Positions 5,810-13,039 of a stretch of 13,039 nucleotides of DNA are shown piece by piece. A program made the translations under genes and the position numbers. Source of the DNA: an uncultured Pedobacter sp. (lineage in GTDB: Bacteria > Bacteroidota > Bacteroidia > Sphingobacteriales > Sphingobacteriaceae). The notes below the pieces were generated by a model. It was not told the DNA's origin and searched no databases. It worked only from the letters and a program-made list of their open reading frames with translations. The first letter of the stretch is position 1. Each line of letters starts with the position of its first letter. The stretch lies in assembly GCF_946479715.1 (NCBI RefSeq), contig NZ_CAMLHF010000161.1:1-13039 (forward strand), given 5' to 3'.

Positions 5810-7546
5810 ATGAAAATGACAAAGAAAGCAATAACCTTAGGTTTAGGTTTAGTAGTGATGGGTTCTGCCTCTTTTGCTCAGAGCATTACCGATGCAAAGA
5901 AGGCGATAGATGCCGAACAGTACCAAAAAGCGACTTCAATGCTTAAAGCATTGGTGTCGTCACAAAAAGGCAAAGGGGAGAATTACTTTAGTTTAGGTGA
6001 TGTTTATTTAAGAAGGGATTATATTGATTCTGCTAGAGCTGCCTTTACTCAAGGTGTGACAGCTGATGCAAAAAATCCTTTAAATTATATAGGTTTAGGT
6101 CAGGCTGATCTTGCTTCAAATAATGCTGCGTCAGCTAAAACAAATTTTGATAAAGCAATTGAAGTTTCTTCAAAAAAAGACTTTACTCCATATTTGTATA
6201 TAGGAAAGGCTTATTTGGAGGGTGAAAAACCAGATTTTGCAGCAGCACTACCTAACTTGCAAAAAGCGGAAGAGCTTGATGATAAAGATAAAGAAGCAGA
6301 AACATTTGTTGCTTTAGGTGATTATTATGCAGCTCAAAGAAAAAACTCAGAAGCACTTCAAAACTACATGAGAGCTTTGAGTATTAATCCGGCCCTTTAC
6401 AGATCTACAGTTCAGATTGGAAGAATGTATAAAGAGTCAAGAGCATTCAGTGATGCAGAAGTTGAATTGAAAAATGTAATAGCTGCTGATCCAAATTATG
6501 GACCTGCTTACCGTGAGTTAGCTGAGCTTTATATGCAATGGGGAAATCAGGAGCCTGCAAATTTCGATGCTAAAGCGGCAGAAGCATTAACAAACTATAA
6601 AAAATATCTTGATCTGACTGATAAATCATATGATTCAAGATTACGTTATGCTACTTTCTTGTTTTACGCGAAAGACTTTAAAACGCTGGAACAAGAAACT
6701 TCAGAACTTGCTTCAGTAAATCCGAATGATCCTAAAAGTTTGATCGTTTCAAGGTTGAGAGGATATTCTGCATATGAAAACAAAAACTATCCTCAGAGTT
6801 TACAGTACATGAAAGACTTTTTTGCGAAGGTAAAAGATACTTCACGTATTATCTCTGATGACTATATGTACCTTGGTAAAGCCTTAATGAAGGACTCTAC
6901 TGATAAGGCCAATGACAGTTTAGGTTTAGTAAATGTGATTAAAGCGGTTAACATGGACTCTACTAAAGTTGAGGCTCTGGCGGAACTTGCAAAATCATAT
7001 TATGATGCAAAGAACTACCCTAAAGCAATTGCAACATATGATGTGGTTAACCGTTTGAACCCAGAAGGTAAAGGATCATTGTATAACTATTTCTATCACG
7101 CTATTGCATCTTATGTGTCTTATTATAAAGCTTATACTGCAAAGACTAATCCGTCTAAACAGATTTTAGTGAAAGGAGATTCTTCGTTAGCGAAATTACT
7201 GAAGTTAGCCCCATCAACATATGATGCCATTTTGTATAGAGCTAGAATTAATGACTTTATGGATGATGAAGCAAATCCAACAGGATTAAAGATACCTTTT
7301 TACCAACAGTATTTAGATTCTGTTGAGGCTCATGTAGATAAGCAAACTCCGGCAGTAAAAAAGAATATGGTAGAGGCTTATAATCAAATTGCAGGTTTTT
7401 CTTCATACAAAGAAGATAAAGTAAAAGCAAAATTATTCTGGGACAAAAGTTTAGCTATTGATCCAGCAAATACCACTGCATTAGAAGGTATTAAATCGTT
7501 AACAGCTCCAGCTCCAAAAGCTGCAGCTAAGCCAAAGAAAAAGTAA
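5810..7546 (+). CDS. secreted tetratricopeptide-repeat protein
   Basis: A 578-residue exported scaffold protein. A classical signal peptide (basic start, hydrophobic GLGLVVMG core) ends at SFA, with likely cleavage after Ala23. No lipobox Cys is present, so it should be soluble in the periplasm or peripherally attached. TPR units are visible at about 56-89, 92-125, 127-158, 165-198, 199-232 and 385-419, with looser helical repeats between and after. The C-terminus is an Ala/Pro/Lys tail ending KPKKK. An AGAGGA motif (5801-5806) precedes the start; ATG at 5810 is 4 bases from its GAGG core and a second ATG at 5816 is 10 bases away, so either could be used with little effect on the signal peptide. 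TPR proteins bind other proteins; its place after tonB suggests a partner in the envelope. The specific role is unknown. Confidence 0.9.
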   Translation: MKMTKKAITLGLGLVVMGSASFAQSITDAKKAIDAEQYQKATSMLKALVSSQKGKGENYFSLGDVYLRRDYIDSARAAFTQGVTADAKNPLNYIGLGQADLASNNAASAKTNFDKAIEVSSKKDFTPYLYIGKAYLEGEKPDFAAALPNLQKAEELDDKDKEAETFVALGDYYAAQRKNSEALQNYMRALSINPALYRSTVQIGRMYKESRAFSDAEVELKNVIAADPNYGPAYRELAELYMQWGNQEPANFDAKAAEALTNYKKYLDLTDKSYDSRLRYATFLFYAKDFKTLEQETSELASVNPNDPKSLIVSRLRGYSAYENKNYPQSLQYMKDFFAKVKDTSRIISDDYMYLGKALMKDSTDKANDSLGLVNVIKAVNMDSTKVEALAELAKSYYDAKNYPKAIATYDVVNRLNPEGKGSLYNYFYHAIASYVSYYKAYTAKTNPSKQILVKGDSSLAKLLKLAPSTYDAILYRARINDFMDDEANPTGLKIPFYQQYLDSVEAHVDKQTPAVKKNMVEAYNQIAGFSSYKEDKVKAKLFWDKSLAIDPANTTALEGIKSLTAPAPKAAAKPKKK

Positions 7547-7555
7547 TAATTTTAT

Positions 7556-7604
7556 AATAAAAGAAAAAGGCGGGGTTGTTATCCCGCCTTTTTCTTTTAT
7601 TTTT
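7556..7604 (+). terminator. strong intrinsic terminator ending the TonB/TPR cluster
   Basis: A perfect 19-bp stem (7556-7574 against 7583-7601) has a GC-rich top, GGCGGG/CCCGCC, an 8-base loop and A/T-rich lower arms. The T-rich right arm and following Ts form the tail. The A-rich left arm means it should terminate in both directions. It begins 9 bases after the TPR stop codon. Confidence 0.93.
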
Positions 7605-7605
7605 G
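7576..7605 (+). promoter_or_regulatory. candidate nuo promoter embedded in the upstream terminator
   Basis: TTG at 7576-7578 (in the hairpin loop), a 19-bp spacer and TATTTTTG at 7598-7605 (the end of the right arm and T-tail) fit the Bacteroidota promoter pattern. Transcription would start near 7612, leaving a leader of only about 13 bases before nuoA. The T-rich tail raises the chance of a false match, but it is the only promoter-like sequence in the 78-bp gap. Confidence 0.35.
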
Positions 7606-7624
7606 CCTAATAATTTATATTTAA

Positions 7625-7996
7625 ATGGAAACTCAAAGCGTACCTGTAGATTTTTTACCAATTATATTTCAAGTAGTTGTTGCCTTAGGATTTGTGGTGG
7701 TTACTTTAATCGCGACACACTTTTTAGGCCCAAAAAGAAAAACAGCTGATAAGCTGGCAACATTTGAAGCAGGTGTAAAAGTTGTCGGTAATGCTCGTCA
7801 GCCATTTTCCATAAAGTATTTTCTAGTCGCTATTCTGTTTGTCCTGTTTGATGTGGAGGTAATATTTATGTACCCGTGGGCAGTTAATTTCAGAGCACTT
7901 GGAATGTCTGGAATGATAGAGATGTTCATCTTTATGGGAACCTTATTATTAGGCTTTATTTATGTCATAAAGAAGAAAGCATTGGATTGGAATTAG
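7625..7996 (+). CDS. nuoA: NADH-quinone oxidoreductase subunit A
   Basis: Small membrane subunit of complex I at the junction between the quinone site and the proton-pumping arm. The 123 residues form three membrane helices at about 12-35, 62-85 and 95-117. The functional acidic residues known from E. coli NuoA (Glu51, Asp79, Glu81) have exact counterparts in spacing: Glu48 in FEAG, and Asp76 and Glu78 in FDVEVIFMYPWA. The loop reads FEAG, lacking the cysteine seen in mitochondrial ND3 and in many other homologs. The ATG at 7625 is the first in frame and gives the normal family length. It is the first nuo gene but is set apart from nuoB by 107 bases containing a terminator-like hairpin. Confidence 0.95.
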   Translation: METQSVPVDFLPIIFQVVVALGFVVVTLIATHFLGPKRKTADKLATFEAGVKVVGNARQPFSIKYFLVAILFVLFDVEVIFMYPWAVNFRALGMSGMIEMFIFMGTLLLGFIYVIKKKALDWN

Positions 7997-7999
7997 ATT

Positions 8000-8018
8000 A
8001 TTTAGATTGTTTCTAAAT
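8000..8018 (+). other. small hairpin just after nuoA
   Basis: ATTTAGA (8000-8006) pairs perfectly with TCTAAAT (8012-8018) around a 5-base loop, 4 bases beyond the nuoA stop. It is AT-rich and weak, with no T-run. It could protect the 3' end of a nuoA mRNA or be chance. Confidence 0.25.
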
Positions 8019-8053
8019 GCCCTCAACTTAATTCATTTGCTTTTAAAAAATTG

Positions 8054-8061
8054 TAGATTTG
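8054..8061 (+). promoter_or_regulatory. candidate -7 element upstream of nuoB
   Basis: TAGATTTG matches the Bacteroidota -7 consensus TAnnTTTG. The -33 region is poor: TTC at 8032-8034 has the right spacing (19), while the TTTG at 8036-8039 is too close (14). A start near 8068 would fall inside the left arm of the following hairpin. Confidence 0.25.
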
Positions 8062-8062
8062 T

Positions 8063-8092
8063 GGTTCATTCTTTAAAGGAATGAACCTTTTT
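8063..8092 (+). terminator. terminator-like hairpin between nuoA and nuoB
   Basis: A perfect 9-bp stem, GGTTCATTC (8063-8071) against GAATGAACC (8079-8087), has loop TTTAAAG and is followed directly by T5 (8088-8092) and then further Ts. This is the full signature of an intrinsic terminator, placed 11 bases before the nuoB start codon. Since nuoB onward must be transcribed, it is likely a partial terminator, an attenuator, or bypassed by an internal promoter. Confidence 0.7.
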
Positions 8093-8103
8093 CGTTTTGT
8101 ATC

Positions 8104-8646
8104 ATGAGTAACATCAATATAGTAGACGCGCCTCCAGGCATAGAAGGATCTGGTTTTTTTGCTACTTCCTTAGACAAGGTTATCGGCCTGGCCCGTTCCC
8201 ATTCATTATGGCCTTTGCCATTTGCCACTTCTTGCTGTGGTATCGAGTTTATGGCTACCATGGGGTCTCATTATGACTTTGGCCGATTCGGATCTGAGCG
8301 CTTAAGCTTTTCTCCTCGTCAGGCAGATTTATTAATGGTAATGGGGACAATAGCAAAGAAAATGAGTCCGGTTCTTAAACAGGTATATTTGCAGATGGCA
8401 GAACCCCGCTGGGTGATGGCCGTTGGAGCTTGTGCATCAAGTGGAGGTATTTTTGATACTTATTCTGTTTTACAGGGAATAGATGAAATTATTCCAGTCG
8501 ATGTATATGTGCCAGGATGTCCACCAAGACCAGAAGCTATTTTGGATGGTTTTGGTAAAATTCAGGAATTGGTTAGGAATGAATCTTCAAGAAGAAGAAA
8601 TTCAGATCAATATAGAGAAATGTTGGCTTCATACGGAATTGAATAA
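8104..8646 (+). CDS. nuoB: NADH-quinone oxidoreductase subunit B
   Basis: Peripheral-arm subunit of complex I that holds cluster N2, the last 4Fe-4S centre, which passes electrons to quinone. The four ligands are visible: the adjacent pair Cys44-Cys45 in TSCCGIEF, Cys110 in [10 protein letters not shown], and Cys139 in VPGCPPRPE. At 180 residues it is of normal family length, with the usual variable N-terminus and a charged C-terminal tail. The start at 8104 follows closely on the hairpin and T-run; there is no Shine-Dalgarno sequence. The stop codon overlaps the nuoC start in a TAATG arrangement (1-base overlap), indicating translational coupling. Confidence 0.97.
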   Translation: MSNINIVDAPPGIEGSGFFATSLDKVIGLARSHSLWPLPFATSCCGIEFMATMGSHYDFGRFGSERLSFSPRQADLLMVMGTIAKKMSPVLKQVYLQMAEPRWVMAVGACASSGGIFDTYSVLQGIDEIIPVDVYVPGCPPRPEAILDGFGKIQELVRNESSRRRNSDQYREMLASYGIE

Positions 8647-9149
8647 TGGCAGAGGTTACTAATCAGGAATTAATACAACAGCTGACTGAAAAGTTCGGTG
8701 ACAAAATAGTTGGAATTAATGAGCCTTATGGCTTGCTTACTTTTGAGACCACAAAGGATGTTATTATTGATGTCCTGGCATTTCTTAAACAAAATACGTT
8801 AGCCAGCTTTAACTTTCTTACCGATATTACTGCAGTACATTATCCTGAGAAAAAGCATGGCATTGCTGTAGTTTACCATTTACACAGTATGGTTAACAAA
8901 ATTAGGATTAGGGTTAAGGTTTTCATTGATGAGCATCATCCGGAGATCCCAACCGCTACTACCTTATGGAATGCAGCCAATTGGATGGAAAGAGAAACTT
9001 ATGACTTGTTTGGAGTAAAGTTTGAAGGCCATCCGGATCTTAGAAGAATATTGAATATGGACGAATTAGGTGTTCATCCTATGTTGAAGCAATATCCTTT
9101 GGAAGATCCAAACAGAGTAGATAAAAAAGACGAATACTTTGGTAGATAA
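8646..9149 (+). CDS. nuoC: NADH-quinone oxidoreductase subunit C
   Basis: The 30-kDa-type subunit of the peripheral arm, which packs against NuoD and has no cofactor. The 167 residues carry the family signature WMERETYDLFGV (113-124) followed by GHPDLRRIL and the C-terminal YPLEDPNRVDKKDEYFGR region. It is a stand-alone gene, unlike E. coli, where C and D are fused, and 6 bases separate it from nuoD. The start overlaps the nuoB stop by one base. Confidence 0.96.
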   Translation: MAEVTNQELIQQLTEKFGDKIVGINEPYGLLTFETTKDVIIDVLAFLKQNTLASFNFLTDITAVHYPEKKHGIAVVYHLHSMVNKIRIRVKVFIDEHHPEIPTATTLWNAANWMERETYDLFGVKFEGHPDLRRILNMDELGVHPMLKQYPLEDPNRVDKKDEYFGR

Positions 9150-9155
9150 GAAAAA

Positions 9156-10364
9156 ATGAATCAACCGGTATATACAGATAACGACCCACAGAATGAATTG
9201 GTTACCTTAAATTTAGGTCCAACTCACCCTGCTACACATGGTGTTTTTCAGAATGTAATTCAATTGGATGGTGAACGCATCGTTAGCGGTGTATCTACTA
9301 TTGGATACATTCACCGTGCTTTTGAAAAAATTGCGGAACATCGCCCATTCTATCAAATTACTCCTTTAACAGATCGGTTAAACTATTGCTCTTCTCCTAT
9401 AAATAATATGGGATGGCATATGACCGTAGAGAAGTTATTGAATATAAAAATGCCAAAGCGTGTCGATTACTTAAGGGTAATTATTATGGAGCTGGCACGT
9501 ATTTCAGATCACATTATCTGTAATACAATTATTGCTCAGGATACAGGCGCAACCACCACATTCTTATATTTATTTCAATTCAGAGAACATATTTATGAAA
9601 TCTATGAAGAGATCTGTGGCGCAAGATTAACGACCAATATTGGTCGTATTGGAGGCTTCGAAAGAGATTTTAATGAGATTGCCTTTGCTAAGATTAATAA
9701 GTTTTTAAAAGAATTCCCTGTAGCACTAAGGGAATTTGAAAGCTTGCTTAACCGTAACCGTATTTTTATTGACCGTACAGCGAAAGTTGCGGCGGTATCT
9801 GCGGAACAAGCACTGGATTATGGATGGACCGGCCCTCTGTTGCGTTCAGCTGGAGTTGACTATGACGTTCGCGTGAGTGATCCTTATTCTTCATATGAAG
9901 ATTTTGATTTTGAAGTTCCGGTAGGAACAAGTGGCGATATTTATGACCGTTATCTTGTTAGGAATGAAGAAATGTGGCAAAGTGTTAGGCTAATCGAACA
10001 GGCTTTAGAGAAATTAAAGCATGAACCGGCTGGTATTTTCCATGCTGATGTACCTGAATTCTATTTGCCTGCTAAGGAAGAAGTTTATAATAACATGGAA
10101 GCTTTAATCTATCATTTTAAAATCGTGATGGGTGAAATTGATGCTCCTAAAGCTGAAGTATATCATTCAGTTGAAGGTGGTAATGGTGAGTTAGGCTTCT
10201 ATTTAATTAATGATGGAGGAAGAACGCCATATCGTTTACACTTCAGAAGACCTAGTTTTATTAATTACCAAATGTTTGCACCAATGAGTAAAGGTATGCT
10301 GCTATCAGATGCCATTATCAACATGAGTAGTATGAACATTATTGCAGGAGAATTAGATGCTTAA
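9156..10364 (+). CDS. nuoD: NADH-quinone oxidoreductase subunit D
   Basis: The 49-kDa-type subunit, related to the large subunit of NiFe hydrogenases, that forms the quinone-binding pocket with NuoB. The 402 residues begin with LGPTHPATHGV. His28 and Tyr77 (in DRLNYCSSPINN) lie 49 residues apart, the same spacing as the His59 and Tyr108 quinone headgroup residues of the mammalian protein, so the pocket looks intact. GRIGGFERDF and the C-terminal LHFRRPSFINYQM and GELDA segments are also family features. As expected for complex I, hydrogenase metal ligands are absent. The end overlaps the nuoE start by 8 bases, so the two are translationally coupled. No Shine-Dalgarno sequence is evident; an A-run precedes the ATG. 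Confidence 0.97.
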   Translation: MNQPVYTDNDPQNELVTLNLGPTHPATHGVFQNVIQLDGERIVSGVSTIGYIHRAFEKIAEHRPFYQITPLTDRLNYCSSPINNMGWHMTVEKLLNIKMPKRVDYLRVIIMELARISDHIICNTIIAQDTGATTTFLYLFQFREHIYEIYEEICGARLTTNIGRIGGFERDFNEIAFAKINKFLKEFPVALREFESLLNRNRIFIDRTAKVAAVSAEQALDYGWTGPLLRSAGVDYDVRVSDPYSSYEDFDFEVPVGTSGDIYDRYLVRNEEMWQSVRLIEQALEKLKHEPAGIFHADVPEFYLPAKEEVYNNMEALIYHFKIVMGEIDAPKAEVYHSVEGGNGELGFYLINDGGRTPYRLHFRRPSFINYQMFAPMSKGMLLSDAIINMSSMNIIAGELDA

Positions 10365-10869
10365 AGTAGAACAACAACAACCTGTAGAGTTTTCGTCAGC
10401 TTTAAAAGAAAAGTTTGATGAGATAATTAGCAGATACCCGAAGGGTAAACATAAATCTGCTTTATTGCCGATGCTTCATGAGGTTCAGGCTGAATTAGGC
10501 TGGTTAAGTCCGGATGCAATGGATAAAGTTGCTGCTTATCTTGACATCCAGAATATTGAGGTATATGAGGTAGCTTCATTTTACAGCATGTACTTTCTGA
10601 AACCTCAAGGTAAGTATGTTTTGGAAGTATGCAGAACCGGACCTTGTTGTTTAGTGGGGGCTGAGAAGCTGATGAACCATATAGAACAAAATTTAGGCGT
10701 TAAAGAAGGAGAGGTTACACCTGATGGCTTGTTTAGCTGGAGAGGTGTAGAATGTTTAGCCGCCTGTGGGTATGGCCCGGTATTACAGATCGGCCCAGAA
10801 TATACATTTTACGAAAACCTTAATGAACAAAAGGTTGACGAGTTGATACAAGATTTACGCAAGAAATAA
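10357..10869 (+). CDS. nuoE: NADH-quinone oxidoreductase subunit E
   Basis: The 24-kDa-type subunit of the NADH-oxidising module, with a thioredoxin-like fold holding the 2Fe-2S cluster N1a. All four ligands are visible: Cys92 and Cys97 in CRTGPC (C-x4-C), and Cys133 and Cys137 in CLAAC (C-x3-C). The N-terminal half is helical with the usual LPMLHEVQAELGWL segment. The length of 170 is typical. The start codon lies inside the end of nuoD, and the next in-frame ATG would remove conserved sequence, so this start is preferred. The stop overlaps the nuoF start by one base (TAATG). Confidence 0.97.
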   Translation: MLKVEQQQPVEFSSALKEKFDEIISRYPKGKHKSALLPMLHEVQAELGWLSPDAMDKVAAYLDIQNIEVYEVASFYSMYFLKPQGKYVLEVCRTGPCCLVGAEKLMNHIEQNLGVKEGEVTPDGLFSWRGVECLAACGYGPVLQIGPEYTFYENLNEQKVDELIQDLRKK

Positions 10870-12236
10870 TGGCCCGTAAACTATTATTAGAACACATAAA
10901 CGTACCAGGCATCAATACACTTGATGTTTATCGCCAAAAGGGCGGTTATCGTGCCGTAGAAAAGGCTTTAAAAACTTTAACTCCTGATGAAGTAGTTGAA
11001 GAAGTTAAGAAGTCTGGATTACGTGGACGTGGCGGTGCAGGATTCCCTACGGGAATGAAATGGAGTTTTTTGGCGAAACCGGAAGGCGTAGCAAGATATT
11101 TAGTTTGTAATGCAGACGAGTCTGAGCCAGGAACTTTTAAGGATCGTTATCTGATGACCCATATTCCTCATGCACTTATTGAGGGAATGATTGTTTCAAG
11201 TTTTGCGCTGGGTGCTAATACGTCTTACATCTATGTAAGAGGCGAGATGATGCCCCAGATTAGAATACTGGAAAAAGCAATTGCAGAAGCAAAGAATGCT
11301 GGATTTTTAGGGAAAAACATTTTAGGAACCGGCTATGATTTGGAACTGTATGTTCAACCAGGAGGCGGTGCCTACATTTGTGGAGAAGAAACAGCATTAT
11401 TGGAGTCTTTAGAAGGTAAAAGAGGAAATCCCAGGATTAAACCTCCCTTTCCTGCAATTGCAGGGCTTTATGGATGTCCAACTGTAGTAAACAATGTTGA
11501 ATCTATTGCGGCTACAGTGCCTATCATTAACGACGGTGGTGATGAGTATGCCAAAATAGGAATTGGCAGAAGTACAGGTACTAAACTGATTTCAGCTTCT
11601 GGTAACTTAGTTAGACCAGGTGTATATGAGATCGATCTGGGATTACCTGTAGAAGAGTTTATTTATTCTGATGAATACTGCGGAGGTATTGCAAATGGTA
11701 AAAGATTAAAGGCTACCGTAGCTGGAGGATCATCTGTTCCTATCTTACCTGCAAATCTTACGCTGAAGTTAGCCAATGGCGAACCTAGATTAATGAGCTA
11801 TGAATCCTTATCAGAAGGTGGTTTTGCTACTGGTTCAATGATGGGCTCTGGTGGTTTTATTGCATTTGATGAAGATCAGTGTATTGTTAGAAACACCTGG
11901 AACTTTGCGCGTTTTTATCACCATGAAAGCTGTGGCCAATGCTCTCCTTGTAGAGAAGGAACAGGCTGGATGGAAAAAGTGCTGCACAGAATAGAGTATG
12001 GCCATGGTAAAATGAGCGATATAGACCTATTGGTTGATGTTTCTAAAAAGATTGAAGGAAACACAATTTGTCCTTTAGGCGACGCGGCAGCATGGCCGGT
12101 TGCAAGTGCAATCAGACATTTCAGAGATGAATTTGAGTGGCATGTTAAAGAACCAATCAAATGTTTAGATACTAATTATGGTTTAGCAAATTATGCTGAG
12201 CCTATTGCGAAAGCAGAAGTTACGACAGGAAATTAA
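10869..12236 (+). CDS. nuoF: NADH-quinone oxidoreductase subunit F (NADH- and FMN-binding)
   Basis: The 51-kDa-type subunit, where NADH is oxidised by FMN and electrons pass to the 4Fe-4S cluster N3. The 455 residues show the glycine-rich flavin/NADH-binding stretch GLRGRGGAGFPTG (50-62), the NADESEPGTFKDR region (81-93) and a second glycine-rich motif, PGGGAYICGEETALLESLEG (164-183). The cluster ligands Cys355, Cys358 and Cys361 lie in ESCGQCSPCREGTGW, with Cys401 in NTICPLGD. All domains are complete. The extension after the last cluster is normal for the family. It is coupled to nuoE by a 1-base overlap and followed 5 bases later by nuoG. Confidence 0.98.
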   Translation: MARKLLLEHINVPGINTLDVYRQKGGYRAVEKALKTLTPDEVVEEVKKSGLRGRGGAGFPTGMKWSFLAKPEGVARYLVCNADESEPGTFKDRYLMTHIPHALIEGMIVSSFALGANTSYIYVRGEMMPQIRILEKAIAEAKNAGFLGKNILGTGYDLELYVQPGGGAYICGEETALLESLEGKRGNPRIKPPFPAIAGLYGCPTVVNNVESIAATVPIINDGGDEYAKIGIGRSTGTKLISASGNLVRPGVYEIDLGLPVEEFIYSDEYCGGIANGKRLKATVAGGSSVPILPANLTLKLANGEPRLMSYESLSEGGFATGSMMGSGGFIAFDEDQCIVRNTWNFARFYHHESCGQCSPCREGTGWMEKVLHRIEYGHGKMSDIDLLVDVSKKIEGNTICPLGDAAAWPVASAIRHFRDEFEWHVKEPIKCLDTNYGLANYAEPIAKAEVTTGN

Positions 12237-12241
12237 CAATC

Positions 12242-13039
12242 ATGAGTGACAAAGTTAAGGTAACCATAGACGGGATAACAGTAGAAGTAGCACCCGGCAC
12301 AACTATTCTAAATGCTGCAAGGCAAATAGGTGGTGATATAGTGCCTCCTGCAATGTGCTATTACTCGAAATTAGAGGGTAGCGGAGGAAAATGCCGCACT
12401 TGTATTGTTAAAGTTAGCAAGGGGTCTGAGAAAGATCCCCGACCAATGCCAAAATTGGTAGCATCATGCCGTACAACTGTTATGGATGGCATGGAAGTTC
12501 AAAATATCACTTCTCCGGAAGTTATTGAAGCGCGCAGTGGAGTGGTAGAAATGCTACTGATCAACCATCCTTTAGACTGCCCTGTTTGTGATCAGGCTGG
12601 GGAATGTGACCTTCAAAATCTTGGATATGAGCATGGTTTACAAAAAACCAGATATGAATTTGAGCGTAGAACTTTTGAACGTATTGATATTGGAGATAAG
12701 ATCCAGTTACATATGAACAGATGTATCTTATGCTATCGTTGCGTATTTACTGCCGACCAGATTACGAACAAACGTGTACATGGAATTTTAAATAGAGGTG
12801 ATCACTCAGAAATCTCTACCTATATACAAACAGCTGTAGACAATGATTTTTCTGGGAACGTGATTGACGTATGCCCTGTTGGAGCATTAACAGATAAAAC
12901 ATTCAGATTTAAAAATCGTGTTTGGTTTACCAAGCCGATTGACGCACATAGAGATTGTCCTACATGCAGTGGTAAAGTTACTTTATGGTATAAGGGCGAA
13001 GATGTGCTAAGAGTTACAGCTCGTAAAGATATTTATGGT
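12242..13039 (+). CDS. nuoG: NADH-quinone oxidoreductase subunit G, N-terminal part, cut by window edge
   Basis: The 75-kDa-type subunit carrying the electron wire of the NADH module. The first 266 codons are visible. A ferredoxin-like domain has 2Fe-2S (N1b) ligands Cys39, Cys51, Cys54 and Cys76. A His-Cys3 segment follows (His109, Cys113, Cys116, Cys122 in NHPLDCPVCDQAGEC) for cluster N5, then Cys161, Cys164, Cys167 and Cys211 for N4. A further pair, Cys239 and Cys242 (DCPTCSGK), sits where some bacteria have the extra N7 cluster, but the expected third cysteine position is Val246, so N7 is probably absent. The C-terminal molybdopterin-oxidoreductase-like domain is outside the window. The start at 12242 gives the standard N-terminus; nuoH to nuoN are expected beyond. 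Confidence 0.96.
   Translation, partial: MSDKVKVTIDGITVEVAPGTTILNAARQIGGDIVPPAMCYYSKLEGSGGKCRTCIVKVSKGSEKDPRPMPKLVASCRTTVMDGMEVQNITSPEVIEARSGVVEMLLINHPLDCPVCDQAGECDLQNLGYEHGLQKTRYEFERRTFERIDIGDKIQLHMNRCILCYRCVFTADQITNKRVHGILNRGDHSEISTYIQTAVDNDFSGNVIDVCPVGALTDKTFRFKNRVWFTKPIDAHRDCPTCSGKVTLWYKGEDVLRVTARKDIYG

Noticed and set aside
8073..8261. 62-codon open frame on the minus strand over the start of nuoB
   Set aside because: It overlaps the conserved nuoB coding sequence and the terminator-like hairpin and shows no protein-like features.
1..13039. Mobile elements, CRISPR arrays, tRNA or defence genes
   Set aside because: No transposase, terminal inverted repeats, regular repeat-spacer pattern or tRNA-like sequence was seen; every long open frame on the + strand is an expected housekeeping or envelope gene.

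Overview
The window looks like an ordinary chromosomal stretch of a Bacteroidota bacterium, most likely Sphingobacteriaceae (Pedobacter or Mucilaginibacter-like). The reasons are AT-rich DNA, A-rich translation starts with few Shine-Dalgarno sites, candidate promoters of the Bacteroidota type (TTTG or TTG, about 19 bp, TAnnTTTG), an exbB-exbD-exbD-tonB cluster ending in a PstS-like lipoprotein and a TPR protein, and a complex I operon with separate nuoC and nuoD. The genus is a guess from overall resemblance. All genes lie on the + strand. I see no mobile element, CRISPR array, tRNA or rRNA, and no sign of recent transfer.

Layout. (1) Positions 1-1271 hold the 3' three-quarters of an ATP-type phosphoenolpyruvate carboxykinase gene (pckA), followed by an intrinsic terminator. 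(2) A 306-bp intergenic region carries that terminator, two short inverted repeats, a good candidate promoter and an A-rich leader. (3) Positions 1578-7546 hold a TonB energy-transduction cluster: exbB, two different exbD genes, tonB, a small two-helix membrane protein, a PstS-like lipoprotein and a large secreted TPR protein. It is closed by a very strong terminator. (4) From 7625 to the window edge lies the start of the NADH:quinone oxidoreductase (complex I) operon: nuoA, B, C, D, E, F and the first 266 codons of nuoG. All the Fe-S cluster ligands expected in B, E, F and the visible part of G are present, except those of the optional N7 cluster in NuoG.

How the genes work together. PckA links oxaloacetate to PEP (gluconeogenesis). 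The Nuo complex oxidises NADH and builds the proton gradient. ExbB/ExbD/TonB spend that gradient to power outer-membrane receptors, which in Bacteroidota include the SusC-type glycan importers. The PstS-like and TPR proteins probably act in or at the envelope with the TonB machinery, but their exact roles cannot be read from the sequence.

I found no convincing new system. The points most worth a second look are regulatory: a terminator-like hairpin splitting nuoA from nuoB, a promoter-like sequence embedded in the terminator before nuoA, and a hairpin between exbB and the first exbD. The orphan PstS-like lipoprotein also lacks the usual phosphate-binding loop.
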